A stretch of DNA of 64,000 nucleotides from Chitinophaga varians (GCF_012641275.1 NZ_JABAIA010000003.1:1488001-1552000), one strand, 5' to 3'; counted from the stretch's first letter, positions 9,023 to 17,690 are shown. A program made the numbers and translations. Notes: generated by a model from the sequence alone, not told the origin.

Positions 9023-9721
9023 TTAATTCCTTACGTCTCCCAGTCTCGCCAGGTACTTGTCCATTTCACGGCCTTCGTTGGTGAGGGGGAATTTCTCTTT
9101 AATTTCTTTATAGATAGAGATGGCTTCCTGTGCCTTACCTGCTTTTTCCAGGGCCATGCCGGCGCGGAACAGGTAAACAGGGGCAGTCAGCTCATTATCA
9201 TTGTAGTGACCTGCTTTTTTATAGGATTCGATACCTTCAGCGGTTTTGTTGAGCTCCATATAAGCGTCACCGATCAGGCCCAGTGCAGTAGGCTGTAGCA
9301 GCAGATCGTCTGAGCTAAAGGATTTCAGCATGTCGATACCTTTCTGGTATTCGCCCATACGGATGTAGCATACGCCAGCGCTGTATTTTGCGAGATTACC
9401 GGCTTTGGTGCCGCCGTATTTGTTTACTACCTGTAAGAAACCGTAGTTGTTACCATCGCCATTCAGCGCCAGTTTGAAGGAATCCACTGCAAAGTAGTTC
9501 TGCGCGTGGAAGATCATTTCCTGGGCTTTGTTTTCGTTGGGTTGTTTAACGAAACGGTTATAGGCGAAGAAACCGCCTACCCCCACTACTACTGCCAGCA
9601 CAGCAATAGTAATGACATTTTTATTTTTAACGAAGAAGTCTTCCGCCTTGTGCATGGACTGTTCCAGGTCAAAATTTGTTGCAGGTTGCGGCGTGGTGGC
9701 TTTATCTTTAGTTTCTGCCAT
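9023..9721 (-). CDS. Membrane-anchored tetratricopeptide protein (YfgM-like)
   Basis: The 232-aa protein has a cytoplasmic N terminus, one transmembrane helix (residues about 36-55, VITIAVLAVVVGVGGFFAYNRF) and TPR-like repeats after it, such as YSAGVCYIRMGEYQKGIDML and LIGDAYMELNKTAEGIESYKKA. This topology resembles YfgM, an ancillary factor of the Sec translocon. The resemblance is in architecture, so the function is inferred. It ends just before the inverted repeat leading to ribH. Confidence 0.8.
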   Translation of the reverse strand: MAETKDKATTPQPATNFDLEQSMHKAEDFFVKNKNVITIAVLAVVVGVGGFFAYNRFVKQPNENKAQEMIFHAQNYFAVDSFKLALNGDGNNYGFLQVVNKYGGTKAGNLAKYSAGVCYIRMGEYQKGIDMLKSFSSDDLLLQPTALGLIGDAYMELNKTAEGIESYKKAGHYNDNELTAPVYLFRAGMALEKAGKAQEAISIYKEIKEKFPLTNEGREMDKYLARLGDVRN

Positions 9722-9769
9722 TTTAAAAGGTAATTGTGATTGCTTGGTTATTTAATAGGTATCAATGAA

Positions 9770-9819
9770 CAACAGTTAGCTTTCTGCCTTTTGAAGAAAA
9801 GGTAAAAAGCTAACTGTTG
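9770..9819 (-). terminator. Hairpin at the end of pdhA
   Basis: A 14-nt arm CAACAGTTAGCTTT pairs with AAAGCTAACTGTTG, with a second inner stem (CCTTTT/AAAAGG). It lies 15-64 bp beyond the pdhA stop and before the next gene. No strong T tract follows, so termination is likely but not certain. Confidence 0.6.
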
Positions 9820-9833
9820 CGTACTATTAAGCT

Positions 9834-10826
9834 TTAGTCAACGATGAAAGGATAATCCTGCTGCACATAAACGTCTTTCAGCAGCTCATCGTCAGACGGC
9901 CAGGGGGATTCTTCAGCGAACTGAACGCATTCTTCCACTTCCGCTTTCACACGGTCGTTGATCGCTTCAATTTCAGCTTCAGTAGCCCATTTGTTTTTCT
10001 CAATAACGCTCAACACCTGGTTAATCGGATCTTTCTGTTTGTACTCTTCCAGTTCCTCTTTAGTGCGGTATTTAGCGGGGTCGCTCATGGAGTGGCCACG
10101 GTAACGGTAAGTTTTGATTTCCAACAGGGTTGGGCCGCCATTTTCGCGGGCACGTTTTACCGCTCTTTCCACACCTTCGTGTACCGCTTCACAGCTCATA
10201 CCGTCGATAGAATCGGCCGGCATTTCGTACGCGTCAGCGAGCTTATAGATATCCAGTACGTTGGAGGTACGTTCTACTGAAGTACCCATGGCGTACATGT
10301 TGTTTTCACAAATAAAGATCACCGGCAGTTTCCAGGTCATCGCCATGTTAAAGGTTTCATGGAGCATACCCTGACGGGCGGCACCGTCACCGAAGAAACA
10401 CAGCACCACATTGTCAGTACCCTGGTACTGCTCCGCCAGCGCCAGGCCCGCACCGGTGCCAATCTGGGCGCCTACGATACCATGACCGCCAAAGAAGTTG
10501 TGCTCTTTGGAGAAGAAGTGCATACTACCTCCCTTACCTTTTGAACATCCGGTTGCTTTACCATACATCTCCGCCATACAAGCCTTGGCAGAAATACCCT
10601 TGGCAATTGCCAAAGCGTGGTCACGGTACGCGGTGATAAATTTATCTTCCGGTTTCGTCGCAGTCATTGCACCAGCAGCAATTGCCTCCTGACCGATGTA
10701 CAGGTGACAAAAGCCACGGATTTTTTGCATTCCGTACAATTGGCCTGTCTTTTCTTCAAAGCGGCGCAGCAAAAGCATCAATTCATACCAGTACAGATAT
10801 GTCTCTTTGGTGAATTTCGTCTTCAC
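9834..10826 (-). CDS. pdhA: Pyruvate dehydrogenase E1 component, alpha subunit
   Basis: The product is the thiamine-diphosphate-binding alpha chain of pyruvate dehydrogenase E1, which feeds acetyl-CoA into the TCA cycle. Motifs include GFCHLYIGQEA, GGHGIVGAQIGTGAGLALA, the ThDP motif from GDGAARQG to ENN, and the phosphorylation-loop-like YRYRGHSMSDPAKYRT. The frame is open to a TTG at 10865, but that codon lies inside a perfect TATATTTG -7 box. A GTG at 10844 or 10826 is therefore more likely; 10826 (MKTKFTKETYLYWYEL) matches the usual family start and gives 330 aa. E1 beta is not adjacent. Confidence 0.93.
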   Translation of the reverse strand: MKTKFTKETYLYWYELMLLLRRFEEKTGQLYGMQKIRGFCHLYIGQEAIAAGAMTATKPEDKFITAYRDHALAIAKGISAKACMAEMYGKATGCSKGKGGSMHFFSKEHNFFGGHGIVGAQIGTGAGLALAEQYQGTDNVVLCFFGDGAARQGMLHETFNMAMTWKLPVIFICENNMYAMGTSVERTSNVLDIYKLADAYEMPADSIDGMSCEAVHEGVERAVKRARENGGPTLLEIKTYRYRGHSMSDPAKYRTKEELEEYKQKDPINQVLSVIEKNKWATEAEIEAINDRVKAEVEECVQFAEESPWPSDDELLKDVYVQQDYPFIVD

Positions 10827-10862
10827 GTCTGTTTTAGTTTGCACTCTTTCTAAATTTGTTGG

Positions 10863-10893
10863 CAAATATAACAGGAAAATCCTAAAATGTAAA
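10863..10893 (-). promoter_or_regulatory. Promoter of pdhA (-33 TTTA, -7 TATATTTG)
   Basis: On the minus strand a TTTA is followed after 19 nt by TATATTTG, matching the Bacteroidetes -33/-7 arrangement. Transcription would begin near 10859, which excludes the TTG at 10865 as the start codon of pdhA. Confidence 0.5.
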
Positions 10894-11054
10894 TATCAAA
10901 TCCAATTAGTATTAAATTATGCAAATTCATCAATTTCAAACAGTTTTGCATTTAATTGCAGTTTATTGAGAGATAAAGGCCCACAGACAGGGATCTATAT
11001 CAGTTACAGATATTGCAGAATTTGCATATTTTTTTATACACATAATTAATTTCT

Positions 11055-12131
11055 TTGCTACATATAGGTAAAATATCACTCGTACAATTTAAAAATTATA
11101 CCCGGCAGGACTTCCGGTTCGACCAACGGGTGGTGGGCATCACCGGCAGAAACGGCTCCGGCAAGACCAACCTCCTCGATGCCATCTATTACCTCTGCTT
11201 CACCCGCAGCTATTTTACCAGCAATGAAAGCCAGAACACCCAGTACCAGACCAACGGCTTTCGTCTGGAAGGCTACTTCGACAAACAGGGGCAGCCAGCC
11301 AAAATCGTATGCACGGTAAAAGACGGTAAAAAAGAAGTATCGCTCAACGATGAAAAATATGACCGCTTCTCCCGCCACATCGGACAATTCCCTGCGGTGA
11401 TCATCGCTCCGGACGATGCGGAAATCATCCTCGGCGGCAGCGAAGAACGCCGCAAATGGCTCGACACTCTCCTGTCCCAGCTGTATCCCGACTACCTCGA
11501 ACACCTCATCGCCTACCAGAAAATACTGGTACAACGCAATACGCTCCTGAAAAACATGACCGGCGCCGGCGAAGAACACAGCCTGCTGGATGTGTTTGAC
11601 GAACAACTGGTACACCATGGCATCCCCGTCTTCGAACAACGGAAAGCTTTCCTGACAGGCTTTATCCCCCAGGTGCAACAACTGTACGACTACATCTCAG
11701 GCACACACGAAGTGGTGAACATCCGCTACCAATGCACCCTCCAGGAAGAAGACTATGCTATCCAGCTGCGGGCGGCCCGCTTCAAAGACCTTCAGCTGCA
11801 ACGTACTTCCACCGGCATTCACCGCGACGACCTGCTGTTCCTGCTCAACGACCATCCGATGAAAAGCAGCGCCTCACAAGGACAACGCAAAAGTTTCCTC
11901 TTTGCCCTGAAACTCGCCCAGTTCGAAGTCATCAGACAGTTCAAAAAATTTGCGCCCCTGCTCCTGCTCGACGATGTATTTGAAAAACTGGACCAGGAAC
12001 GTGTTACCCGCCTCATCTCACTGGTGGCCGGCCCTTCCTACGGCCAGGTCTTCATTACGGATACGCACGCAGAACGCCTGCAGCACAGCTTCGAAGGTAC
12101 AGGCCAGACAATACAGCTCATCAGCATTTAG
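11055..12131 (+). CDS. recF: DNA replication and repair protein RecF
   Basis: RecF (358 aa) is an SMC-like ATPase that loads RecA at gaps through RecOR. It has the N-terminal strand ISLVQFKNY, Walker A GRNGSGKTNLLDAIYYL (residues about 31-47), the signature SASQGQRKSFLFALKLA and Walker B LLLLDDVFEKLD, and ends with the D-loop region VFITDTHAERL. There is no ATG near the conserved start; the frame begins at a TTG (11055), which aligns with the usual RecF N terminus. A DUF721/DciA-type gene follows 114 bp downstream. Confidence 0.95.
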   Translation: MLHIGKISLVQFKNYTRQDFRFDQRVVGITGRNGSGKTNLLDAIYYLCFTRSYFTSNESQNTQYQTNGFRLEGYFDKQGQPAKIVCTVKDGKKEVSLNDEKYDRFSRHIGQFPAVIIAPDDAEIILGGSEERRKWLDTLLSQLYPDYLEHLIAYQKILVQRNTLLKNMTGAGEEHSLLDVFDEQLVHHGIPVFEQRKAFLTGFIPQVQQLYDYISGTHEVVNIRYQCTLQEEDYAIQLRAARFKDLQLQRTSTGIHRDDLLFLLNDHPMKSSASQGQRKSFLFALKLAQFEVIRQFKKFAPLLLLDDVFEKLDQERVTRLISLVAGPSYGQVFITDTHAERLQHSFEGTGQTIQLISI

Positions 12132-12232
12132 GGATTTTCTGATCAGTTTTTTTTAGTTGGCTGACAGTGAAAATTTATCACCATAACAGACAAATCTAAA
12201 AATACCCAAATCAAAAAATCCCTAAATATTCG

Positions 12233-12240
12233 TAGCTTTG
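12233..12240 (+). promoter_or_regulatory. TAGCTTTG box abutting the DUF721 start
   Basis: The sequence matches TAnnTTTG exactly but ends only 5 bp before the ATG at 12246. If active, the mRNA would be nearly leaderless. No -33 TTTG is visible, so this may be coincidence. Confidence 0.25.
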
Positions 12241-12245
12241 ACGCC

Positions 12246-12533
12246 ATGCGCCACGGAACAACCAGTATCGGAGATGCCCTCCGGGAATTTATGAACAAAA
12301 GCCGCCTTAAACCCCGTCTTACTGAAGTTCGTATTCAGGAGAACTGGGAGAAAATTATGGGCAAAACCATTGCGCGCTACACACAAGGCATCCAGCTGAT
12401 TGAGCAAAAACTCATCATAACAACTTCGGTAGCACCCTTAAAACAGGAATTAACTTATTCCAAAGACAAGATCATCAAACTGGTGAATGAAATGTTGGGG
12501 GAAAATGTGGTAAAGGAAGTGATGATCCGATAG
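12246..12533 (+). CDS. DUF721 family protein (DciA-like helicase-loader candidate)
   Basis: This is a 95-aa basic protein with the DUF721 pattern: IGDALREFMNKSRLKPRL, then VRIQENWEKIMGKTIARYTQGIQL and LIITTSVAPLKQELTYSKDKI. DUF721 includes DciA, which helps load the replicative helicase in bacteria lacking DnaC. Location just after recF is recurrent for this family. A DciA role is inferred from domain and context. Confidence 0.85.
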   Translation: MRHGTTSIGDALREFMNKSRLKPRLTEVRIQENWEKIMGKTIARYTQGIQLIEQKLIITTSVAPLKQELTYSKDKIIKLVNEMLGENVVKEVMIR

Positions 12534-12542
12534 TGACAGTTA

Positions 12543-13052
12543 TCAGTTGGAGGCAAACTGATGGATCAGGCGGTTGATATCAGCTATTTTGAGGCTTGTT
12601 TGCACGTTGACCATCAGAAACTCATTGTCTTCCTGGATCAGCATTACCACGTTGCCCAGTTCATCGTCCTTTCCTTTATTCAGTATGTGTACCAGAGTAC
12701 CTTTGTCACGTACTTCCATCAGCGTTTCAAACTGATCTTTTGTTTGCAGCTTTTCCATAAGCGCTGCTACGTCTTCACTGCTAACATTGGCCCCCCGCGG
12801 ATTTTCGATGGTATGCACCCTGAGCTTACGGACACTTTTTAAAACGGGCCTCAGCGTCTTTACATCTTCGTCATTCGGCACGAACGACATCACAAACCCC
12901 GCCAGCCGCAACGGAAAGCTCCCAACCCTAACGCTCACCACATCGGCTTTTCCCCGGTATTTGTTACGGAATTCACGCAGTGATTTGTCCTGGGCCACTA
13001 AGGTGGACGCACCGGCCAGCAGTAAGCAACCTCCTAACAATAATTTTTTCAT
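12543..13052 (-). CDS. DUF4252 protein, second copy
   Basis: This 169-aa protein has a signal peptide (MKKLLLGGCLLLAGASTLVAQ) and the DUF4252 pattern: LREFRNKYRGKADVVSVRVGSF, LRPVLKSVRKLRVHTIENP, and LMEVRDKGTLVHILNKGKDDELGNVVMLIQEDNEFLMVNVQ. DUF4252 proteins are secreted Bacteroidetes proteins of unknown function. It follows the related gene upstream after 2 bp and is the last gene of the sigma-factor operon. It is convergent with the recF/DUF721 unit, 9 bp away. Confidence 0.85.
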   Translation of the reverse strand: MKKLLLGGCLLLAGASTLVAQDKSLREFRNKYRGKADVVSVRVGSFPLRLAGFVMSFVPNDEDVKTLRPVLKSVRKLRVHTIENPRGANVSSEDVAALMEKLQTKDQFETLMEVRDKGTLVHILNKGKDDELGNVVMLIQEDNEFLMVNVQTSLKIADINRLIHQFASN

Positions 13053-13054
13053 CG

Positions 13055-13570
13055 TTATTTCTTTTTAAGGTTTTTGAGTTTGTCCATACCCTGGATGTTG
13101 ACAGAGTTTGCGATCTGTGATATTTCATTCAGATCAATGTCTCCCACCAGGCTCATGGCCAAAAAGTCATTGGTACCGCCTACGAGCATAATCAGCTCGT
13201 TAATGTTTCCCCGGCTGTTTTCCTTTACCATAAACTTCAGATCGCTGTCTTTGTCCCTTACGGTCATCAGCTCCTCAAAGTCGCCGGTCAGGAACACAGC
13301 TGCTTCCTTGTACAGCCGTTGTCCGTCCTTCGTGTTGTCTTTAGCGAGAATGCGCAATCCTTTTAGTTTCTGTACCACCCTCATCAGGTTTTTGGCATCG
13401 GGATCGTTCATGTCCAGTTTGGAAAACATGGAGAACATTTTGGGCGTGATACTGACCAGGGTAAAATTCCGGTCGTTTTCGTACTTCTGGAAAAAGCGGT
13501 CTATGCTACTCTGCGCGAAGAGGTGCATACTGGCAAAAACCGCTACCAGCAATAAAAGTGAACGTTTCAT
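13055..13570 (-). CDS. DUF4252 protein, first copy
   Basis: This 171-aa secreted protein (signal peptide MKRSLLLLVAVFASMHLFAQ) is a paralog of the next gene, with the same order of motifs: IDRFFQKYENDRNFTLVSITPKMF, LKGLRILAKDNTKDG, LMTVRDKDSDLKFMVKE and IMLVGGTNDFLAMSLVGDIDL. It lies between the anti-sigma candidate (40 bp upstream) and the second DUF4252 gene (2 bp downstream), and is probably co-transcribed. Biochemical role unknown. Confidence 0.85.
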   Translation of the reverse strand: MKRSLLLLVAVFASMHLFAQSSIDRFFQKYENDRNFTLVSITPKMFSMFSKLDMNDPDAKNLMRVVQKLKGLRILAKDNTKDGQRLYKEAAVFLTGDFEELMTVRDKDSDLKFMVKENSRGNINELIMLVGGTNDFLAMSLVGDIDLNEISQIANSVNIQGMDKLKNLKKK

Positions 13571-13610
13571 CTTCTTCTGGATTTTATATCAGGTTTTAAA
13601 ATGGGCATGT

Positions 13611-14126
13611 TTAATTAGTTCCTGTAATCAGGCCGGTCGCTTCGTTGAAGTAAGCCAGCTTCTGCATTTTGTCTGTTCCCTTGTTCAGGTTTCTGGCCAA
13701 CAGCTGCAACGCTTTCTTCGTTTCCAGATAAGCCATCCTGGTTTCTTCCTCCTCTTTCTGCTGCTGTATTTCCGCGATACGGACCTTTACTTCCTGCCGC
13801 TGGTGTTGTTTCATGGCATAACCTATGCCGACAGCTATCAGCAATATGGCCGCGTACTTCATCCAATGGCGGAGCGGTGACAGCGGCACTATCTTAACCG
13901 CCCCGGTTTCAACCGGCATTTCTGGTCCGGGCAACCGCTCTTCCAATGCCTGTTCGTTTTCCATTTCCTCGCGGAAGAAGCCAAATAACGGGGCTGCTTC
14001 CTGCAACGGCTCCGGCATATCAGGGTGGGATTCGCTGAAAAACCGGCGTAGCAACGCCTCTTCCTCCAGGGTGGTTTCCCCTTCCCAGTACCGGTCCAGT
14101 AACGCGATGATGTGATTATAATCCAT
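13611..14126 (-). CDS. Probable anti-sigma factor (membrane)
   Basis: The 171-aa protein has an N-terminal segment LLDRYWEGETTLEEEALLRRFF, typical of Bacteroidetes anti-sigma N termini. One transmembrane helix (YAAILLIAVGIGYAM, residues about 90-104) follows, then a charged coiled-coil stretch of Q, E and K. It overlaps the sigma gene by 11 bp, so translational coupling is likely. Function as an anti-sigma factor is inferred from context and topology; it lacks a FecR domain. Confidence 0.72.
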   Translation of the reverse strand: MDYNHIIALLDRYWEGETTLEEEALLRRFFSESHPDMPEPLQEAAPLFGFFREEMENEQALEERLPGPEMPVETGAVKIVPLSPLRHWMKYAAILLIAVGIGYAMKQHQRQEVKVRIAEIQQQKEEEETRMAYLETKKALQLLARNLNKGTDKMQKLAYFNEATGLITGTN

Positions 14127-14628
14127 ATACCTGTATGTTTTGAAGTTTCTCCCGCACCGCCTTGCGTGCCCGGTGCAGGTTGACTTTTACGTCGTTCATG
14201 TCCAGTTCCAGTATGTCAGCGATTTCCTGATAGGAATAGCCGTCCATGTCCCTTAACTGAATGATGGTCCGGTATTTCTCCGGTAACTCGTGGATGATCC
14301 GTCTTACTTTTACCATGACGTCATTTTTCTCTGCCATGGTATGGGGGCTGTGCTGGGCCGATGGTACTTCCCCTGCCCTGTCCAGTTCATCAGCAATACG
14401 GTATTTCCTTGATTTGATTTTGTCCAGCGCCAGGTTGCGCGTGATGCGCATACACCAGGCTTCCATATTCTGTAGCTCCGGCATCTTCTCCTGCTGGCTC
14501 CATACCTTCATCAGAGCATCCTGTGTAATATCCTGCGCGTCCTCTTCGTTGCCCAGCAGGCGGTATGCAAAGCGGAAAAGCTTTTGCCTGACGGGAACGA
14601 CCTGGTTAAGAAATAAGTCCAATGACAT
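14116..14628 (-). CDS. RNA polymerase sigma factor, ECF family
   Basis: The 170-aa protein has sigma region 2 (FRFAYRLLGNEEDAQDITQDALMKVW) and region 4 (LPEKYRTIIQLRDMDGYSYQEIADILELDMNDVKVNLHRARKAV), the usual ECF layout. It starts with ATG at 14628 and overlaps the anti-sigma gene. The two downstream DUF4252 genes are probably co-transcribed and may be part of the same regulon. Confidence 0.9.
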   Translation of the reverse strand: MSLDLFLNQVVPVRQKLFRFAYRLLGNEEDAQDITQDALMKVWSQQEKMPELQNMEAWCMRITRNLALDKIKSRKYRIADELDRAGEVPSAQHSPHTMAEKNDVMVKVRRIIHELPEKYRTIIQLRDMDGYSYQEIADILELDMNDVKVNLHRARKAVREKLQNIQVYGL

Positions 14629-14691
14629 GCGGGATATTGCGTTTTATAATGAGAAGACGACTCACAAAAGACGATGTTACAACATTTCTAA

Positions 14692-14720
14692 AAAAAAATT
14701 CCCAGGCCTTCGGGCCTGGG
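14692..14720 (-). terminator. Terminator of the permease gene (UUCG-type loop)
   Basis: CCCAGGCC and GGCCTGGG form a perfect 8-bp stem around TTCG (CGAA on the minus strand). On the minus strand it is followed by a run of nine T after two A. It lies 37 bp past the permease stop. Confidence 0.85.
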
Positions 14721-14756
14721 TCACGATATCATCATAAATAATTGGTTGTAAACAGA

Positions 14757-15809
14757 TTATAGTTTAATACGCGGGTCTACTACCGAATACAACATATCTG
14801 CCAGAATATTGACCAGCACAAAGATGCCTGCGGTAAACAGGATAGCGCCCATGACCACCGGGAAATCAAATTTGTCGAGCGCATCTACCGTCACCTTGCC
14901 GATCCCTTTCCAGCCAAAGATGTACTCCACAAAAAAAGCGCCCGCCAGCAGTTCAGCAAACCAGCCTGTGATGGCGGTGATCACCGGGTTGAGCGCATTA
15001 CGCAGCGCATGGTGCCAGATCACTACCCTGCGGGACAGCCCTTTAGCATAGGCCGTGCGGATGTAGTCCTGATGCAGCACATCTAGCATGGCGCTGCGGG
15101 TGAGCTGCACGATAATAGCCAGCGGACGAATGCCCAGGGTAAGCGCGGGCAGTATCAGGTTGCGCAGGTTCAGCACCCTGCCCCGGAAAGGATCTATATC
15201 GAACAGGCTGCCGGTCATATGCAGGCCGGTATAACCGCTGAGCACAAATCCTAACAGGTACGCCAGTACGATACCGGCAAAAAAGGAAGGCGCCGAAATA
15301 CCAATCACACTGGCAAACACCGCGCTGGTGTCCATCCAGGTGTTTTGTTTGACAGCGGACAACACGCCCAGCCCTATACCGGCCACCGTGGCGAAAAGCA
15401 TGGCCGCAGTGGCGAGCAATAATGTGCCCGGCAGCGCTTCTATCAGGATTTCCCATACCGGCTTCTTGCCCTGATAGGAACGGCGCAGATAAGGTGTTTT
15501 AAGCACCAGTATCTTTTCGCCTGACAGGTGGGCGAGGGTCACGTAATGCAGGTTTTCCGTTGCTTCCGCCAGTGGATGCACGCCTACGGGCGACAGATCA
15601 TTAAGATAAAGCAGGAACTGCACCCCTACCGGCTGGTCGAGGTGCAGTTCTTTACGGACGTTTTCAAGAGAAGACACATCTGCCCGCTGACCGAGCGTCA
15701 GCCGGGCCGGATCGCCGGGTAATACATTGAACAGGAAAAACACCACTACCACCACGCCCAGCAGTACCAGCAACCCATATCCTGTTTTCCGGAGAAGAAA
15801 GCGTAACAT
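14757..15809 (-). CDS. ABC transporter permease, OppB/DppB type
   Basis: The 350-aa integral membrane protein has the binding-protein-dependent permease layout: an N-terminal helix (GYGLLVLLGVVVVVFFLFNVLPGDPARL), a periplasmic loop, then helices with the EAA-like segment AYAKGLSRRVVIWHHALRNALNPVI. The family imports peptides or nickel. No second permease, ATPase or binding protein is in the window, so the partner genes must be elsewhere. It starts 6 bp after the DoxX-like gene stops. Confidence 0.85.
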   Translation of the reverse strand: MLRFLLRKTGYGLLVLLGVVVVVFFLFNVLPGDPARLTLGQRADVSSLENVRKELHLDQPVGVQFLLYLNDLSPVGVHPLAEATENLHYVTLAHLSGEKILVLKTPYLRRSYQGKKPVWEILIEALPGTLLLATAAMLFATVAGIGLGVLSAVKQNTWMDTSAVFASVIGISAPSFFAGIVLAYLLGFVLSGYTGLHMTGSLFDIDPFRGRVLNLRNLILPALTLGIRPLAIIVQLTRSAMLDVLHQDYIRTAYAKGLSRRVVIWHHALRNALNPVITAITGWFAELLAGAFFVEYIFGWKGIGKVTVDALDKFDFPVVMGAILFTAGIFVLVNILADMLYSVVDPRIKL

Positions 15810-15815
15810 AGTGTC

Positions 15816-16898
15816 TTACGGAATATCGTTATAATGCCATTTACTTACAATGGTGCCTTTTTTCAGTTCGATCAGGCATGGATTGGCCCTGCCAGCTGTT
15901 TTGATAGCCACGCCGTCCATCTGCACGAAAGGAAACTCCAGCCCATGCTGCTGTTTAAAAGCAGCAATCTGTTCTTTGGTAGATGCTGACACGCCATAGA
16001 TCAGTATTTCCTGGTTCTTCCACTTCTGCTGCAGGGCTTTCATTTTGTTGTCCCAGCCTTCTCCGGCTTTCTCCACGTTCTGTACGAGGAACAGAAACAC
16101 GGTTTTGTCTTCATTGAGGATGGCCTGGGTTTGATTAACGCCATCCGCATCTGTGAGGATGAAGTCTTTGATGGCCGGTTCAGCATTGCCTTTCTTGATC
16201 AGTTTATCTTTGCGGTCCACAAATTTCCAGGTACTGTCTGACCAGGGATAGTTGTCGGCCGTGAATTCTTTTTTCTCACCGTTTTTCTCATAGATGAAGA
16301 TCATCTCGTACACATCGGGAGTGGCGCCGGGAGGAAGTTTCATCTTCTCTGAGATGTTATTGCCCACTTTATAGGGCAGGCAGTCTATAAACGGCAGATG
16401 GCGAAGGGTGTACCATTGCACGCCAAACGAAGCAATCGCCGACAACAACAGCACCAGTCCCGCTCCTTTAAACAACGGCTGTACGCTTTTGCGGTAAATG
16501 TAAATCACCAGTATCATCACCAGCAGGGCCACATCTTTCCAGAAAGTCTGTTCAGCAGTGAGTTTGATACAATCGCCGAAACAGCCGCATTCGCGGATGG
16601 TGCCACTGAAGAGCGCATAACCGGTAAGGAAGGTAAAGAACAGGATCAGCAGCAACAGCAGCACAGAGAAGACACGCATACGGTATCCTACCAGTACCGC
16701 CACGCCGGCAATGATCTCGAAAGCGTTCATGATCACTGAGAAGGCAAGGGAATAGGGCGACAGAAAAGTAAGGTGCAGCACCTCAAAGAACTCTTCCATC
16801 TTATAACTAAGGCCTAATGGATCGTTGGCTTTGATCAGGCCTGAAAAAATAAACAGCACTCCTACAATAATCCGCAATAGGTTCAGGACAACTTTCAT
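15816..16898 (-). CDS. BT_3928-type DoxX/thioredoxin-like membrane protein
   Basis: The 360-aa protein opens with four hydrophobic helices of the DoxX/MauE type (RIIVGVLFIFSGLIKANDPLGL, VIMNAFEIIAGVAVLVGY, and further). RECGCFGDC (residues about 105-113) is a conserved Cys motif of the group. A fifth helix and a soluble C-terminal domain with thioredoxin-like structure follow (NEDKTVFLFLVQNVEKA, ILIYGVSASTKEQIAAF). Neighbours DUF1599, folP and cdaA are the usual company in Bacteroidetes. Function unknown; redox or electron transfer is possible. Confidence 0.82.
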   Translation of the reverse strand: MKVVLNLLRIIVGVLFIFSGLIKANDPLGLSYKMEEFFEVLHLTFLSPYSLAFSVIMNAFEIIAGVAVLVGYRMRVFSVLLLLLILFFTFLTGYALFSGTIRECGCFGDCIKLTAEQTFWKDVALLVMILVIYIYRKSVQPLFKGAGLVLLLSAIASFGVQWYTLRHLPFIDCLPYKVGNNISEKMKLPPGATPDVYEMIFIYEKNGEKKEFTADNYPWSDSTWKFVDRKDKLIKKGNAEPAIKDFILTDADGVNQTQAILNEDKTVFLFLVQNVEKAGEGWDNKMKALQQKWKNQEILIYGVSASTKEQIAAFKQQHGLEFPFVQMDGVAIKTAGRANPCLIELKKGTIVSKWHYNDIP

Positions 16899-16933
16899 AA
16901 AATAGTTTAATGGTTAAGCAATGAATTCTGGTT

Positions 16934-16949
16934 CAGGGCTGAAGCCCTG
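16934..16949. repeat. Palindromic repeat CAGGGCTGAAGCCCTG, copy 1
   Basis: A 16-bp interrupted palindrome in the 53-bp gap between the DUF1599 and DoxX-like genes. The core GGGCTTCAGCCCTG recurs at 19847-19860. A partial third motif (TTCAGGGCT) sits just inside the DUF1599 end. Confidence 0.7.
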
Positions 16950-16951
16950 CG

Positions 16952-17503
16952 CTATGAACGTTCAGGGCTATCCTCACTGATCTTGATCAGTGCAAACAAT
17001 GCATAGTTGATGATGTCTGTATAGTTGGCATCGATACCTTCCGAGATCAGGGTTTTACCCTGGTTACGGAGAATCTGTTTAATACGCAGCAGTTTGGTCA
17101 GAATGAGGTCCACGAAGGACTCCTGGCTCATGTCCCTCCACGCTTCGCCATAGTCGTGGTTTTTATCTTCCATTACGGCCTTTACCTGTTGAATGTATTT
17201 GCTATAGAGCTGTTCCACTTCTTCCACGGGCAAGTCCGTATAGGGGTTGCCGTTTTGTTCCATTTGAATAAGCCCGATCACACCGTAGTTGACGATCCCT
17301 TTGAATTCACCTTCGATGTTGTCTTCCACTTTCTGTACGCCTATCTCCTGCAGGTTGCGGATACGCTGCGCTTTGATAAAGATCTGGTCTACCACTGAAA
17401 TGGGACGTAATACCCTCCAGGAGGTGCCATAATCTTTGGTTTTTTTGATAAAAATGTCTTTGCAGCCCGCCACCGCGGCATCGTATTGTGCTAATGTATT
17501 CAT
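16952..17503 (-). CDS. DUF1599 domain-containing protein
   Basis: This 183-aa protein has two similar halves. The first contains KKTKDYGTSWRVLRPISVVDQIFIKAQRIRNLQ and the second EDKNHDYGEAWRDMSQESFVDLILTKLLRIKQI, so it is an internal duplication of a helical domain. Both halves carry a KxxDYGxxWR pattern with conserved charged residues. The family is common in Bacteroidetes beside folP, and its function is not known; a nucleotide-pyrophosphohydrolase-like fold has been suggested for similar helical bundles, which I cannot confirm here. It is divergent from folP. Confidence 0.85.
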   Translation of the reverse strand: MNTLAQYDAAVAGCKDIFIKKTKDYGTSWRVLRPISVVDQIFIKAQRIRNLQEIGVQKVEDNIEGEFKGIVNYGVIGLIQMEQNGNPYTDLPVEEVEQLYSKYIQQVKAVMEDKNHDYGEAWRDMSQESFVDLILTKLLRIKQILRNQGKTLISEGIDANYTDIINYALFALIKISEDSPERS

Positions 17504-17690
17504 GGTCCTAAACGTAACAGTTCCTTACACCCCAAGGCGCAATCTGATAAAGATCGTAAACAAAACGTACAAATCAAAGTCCGTGATCTTTAACCATTTT
17601 GCTGCTTTGCATGTGTAATTCCTTTATTTTGCATTACTTAAATTTGTGAACAGCGATTCAGAGGGCAAAATAAAGAATAAAAACCATTAA

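Noticed and set aside
9023..9721. Alternative reading of the membrane TPR protein as a BamD-like lipoprotein
   Set aside because: There is no lipobox; a plain transmembrane helix follows a cytoplasmic N terminus.
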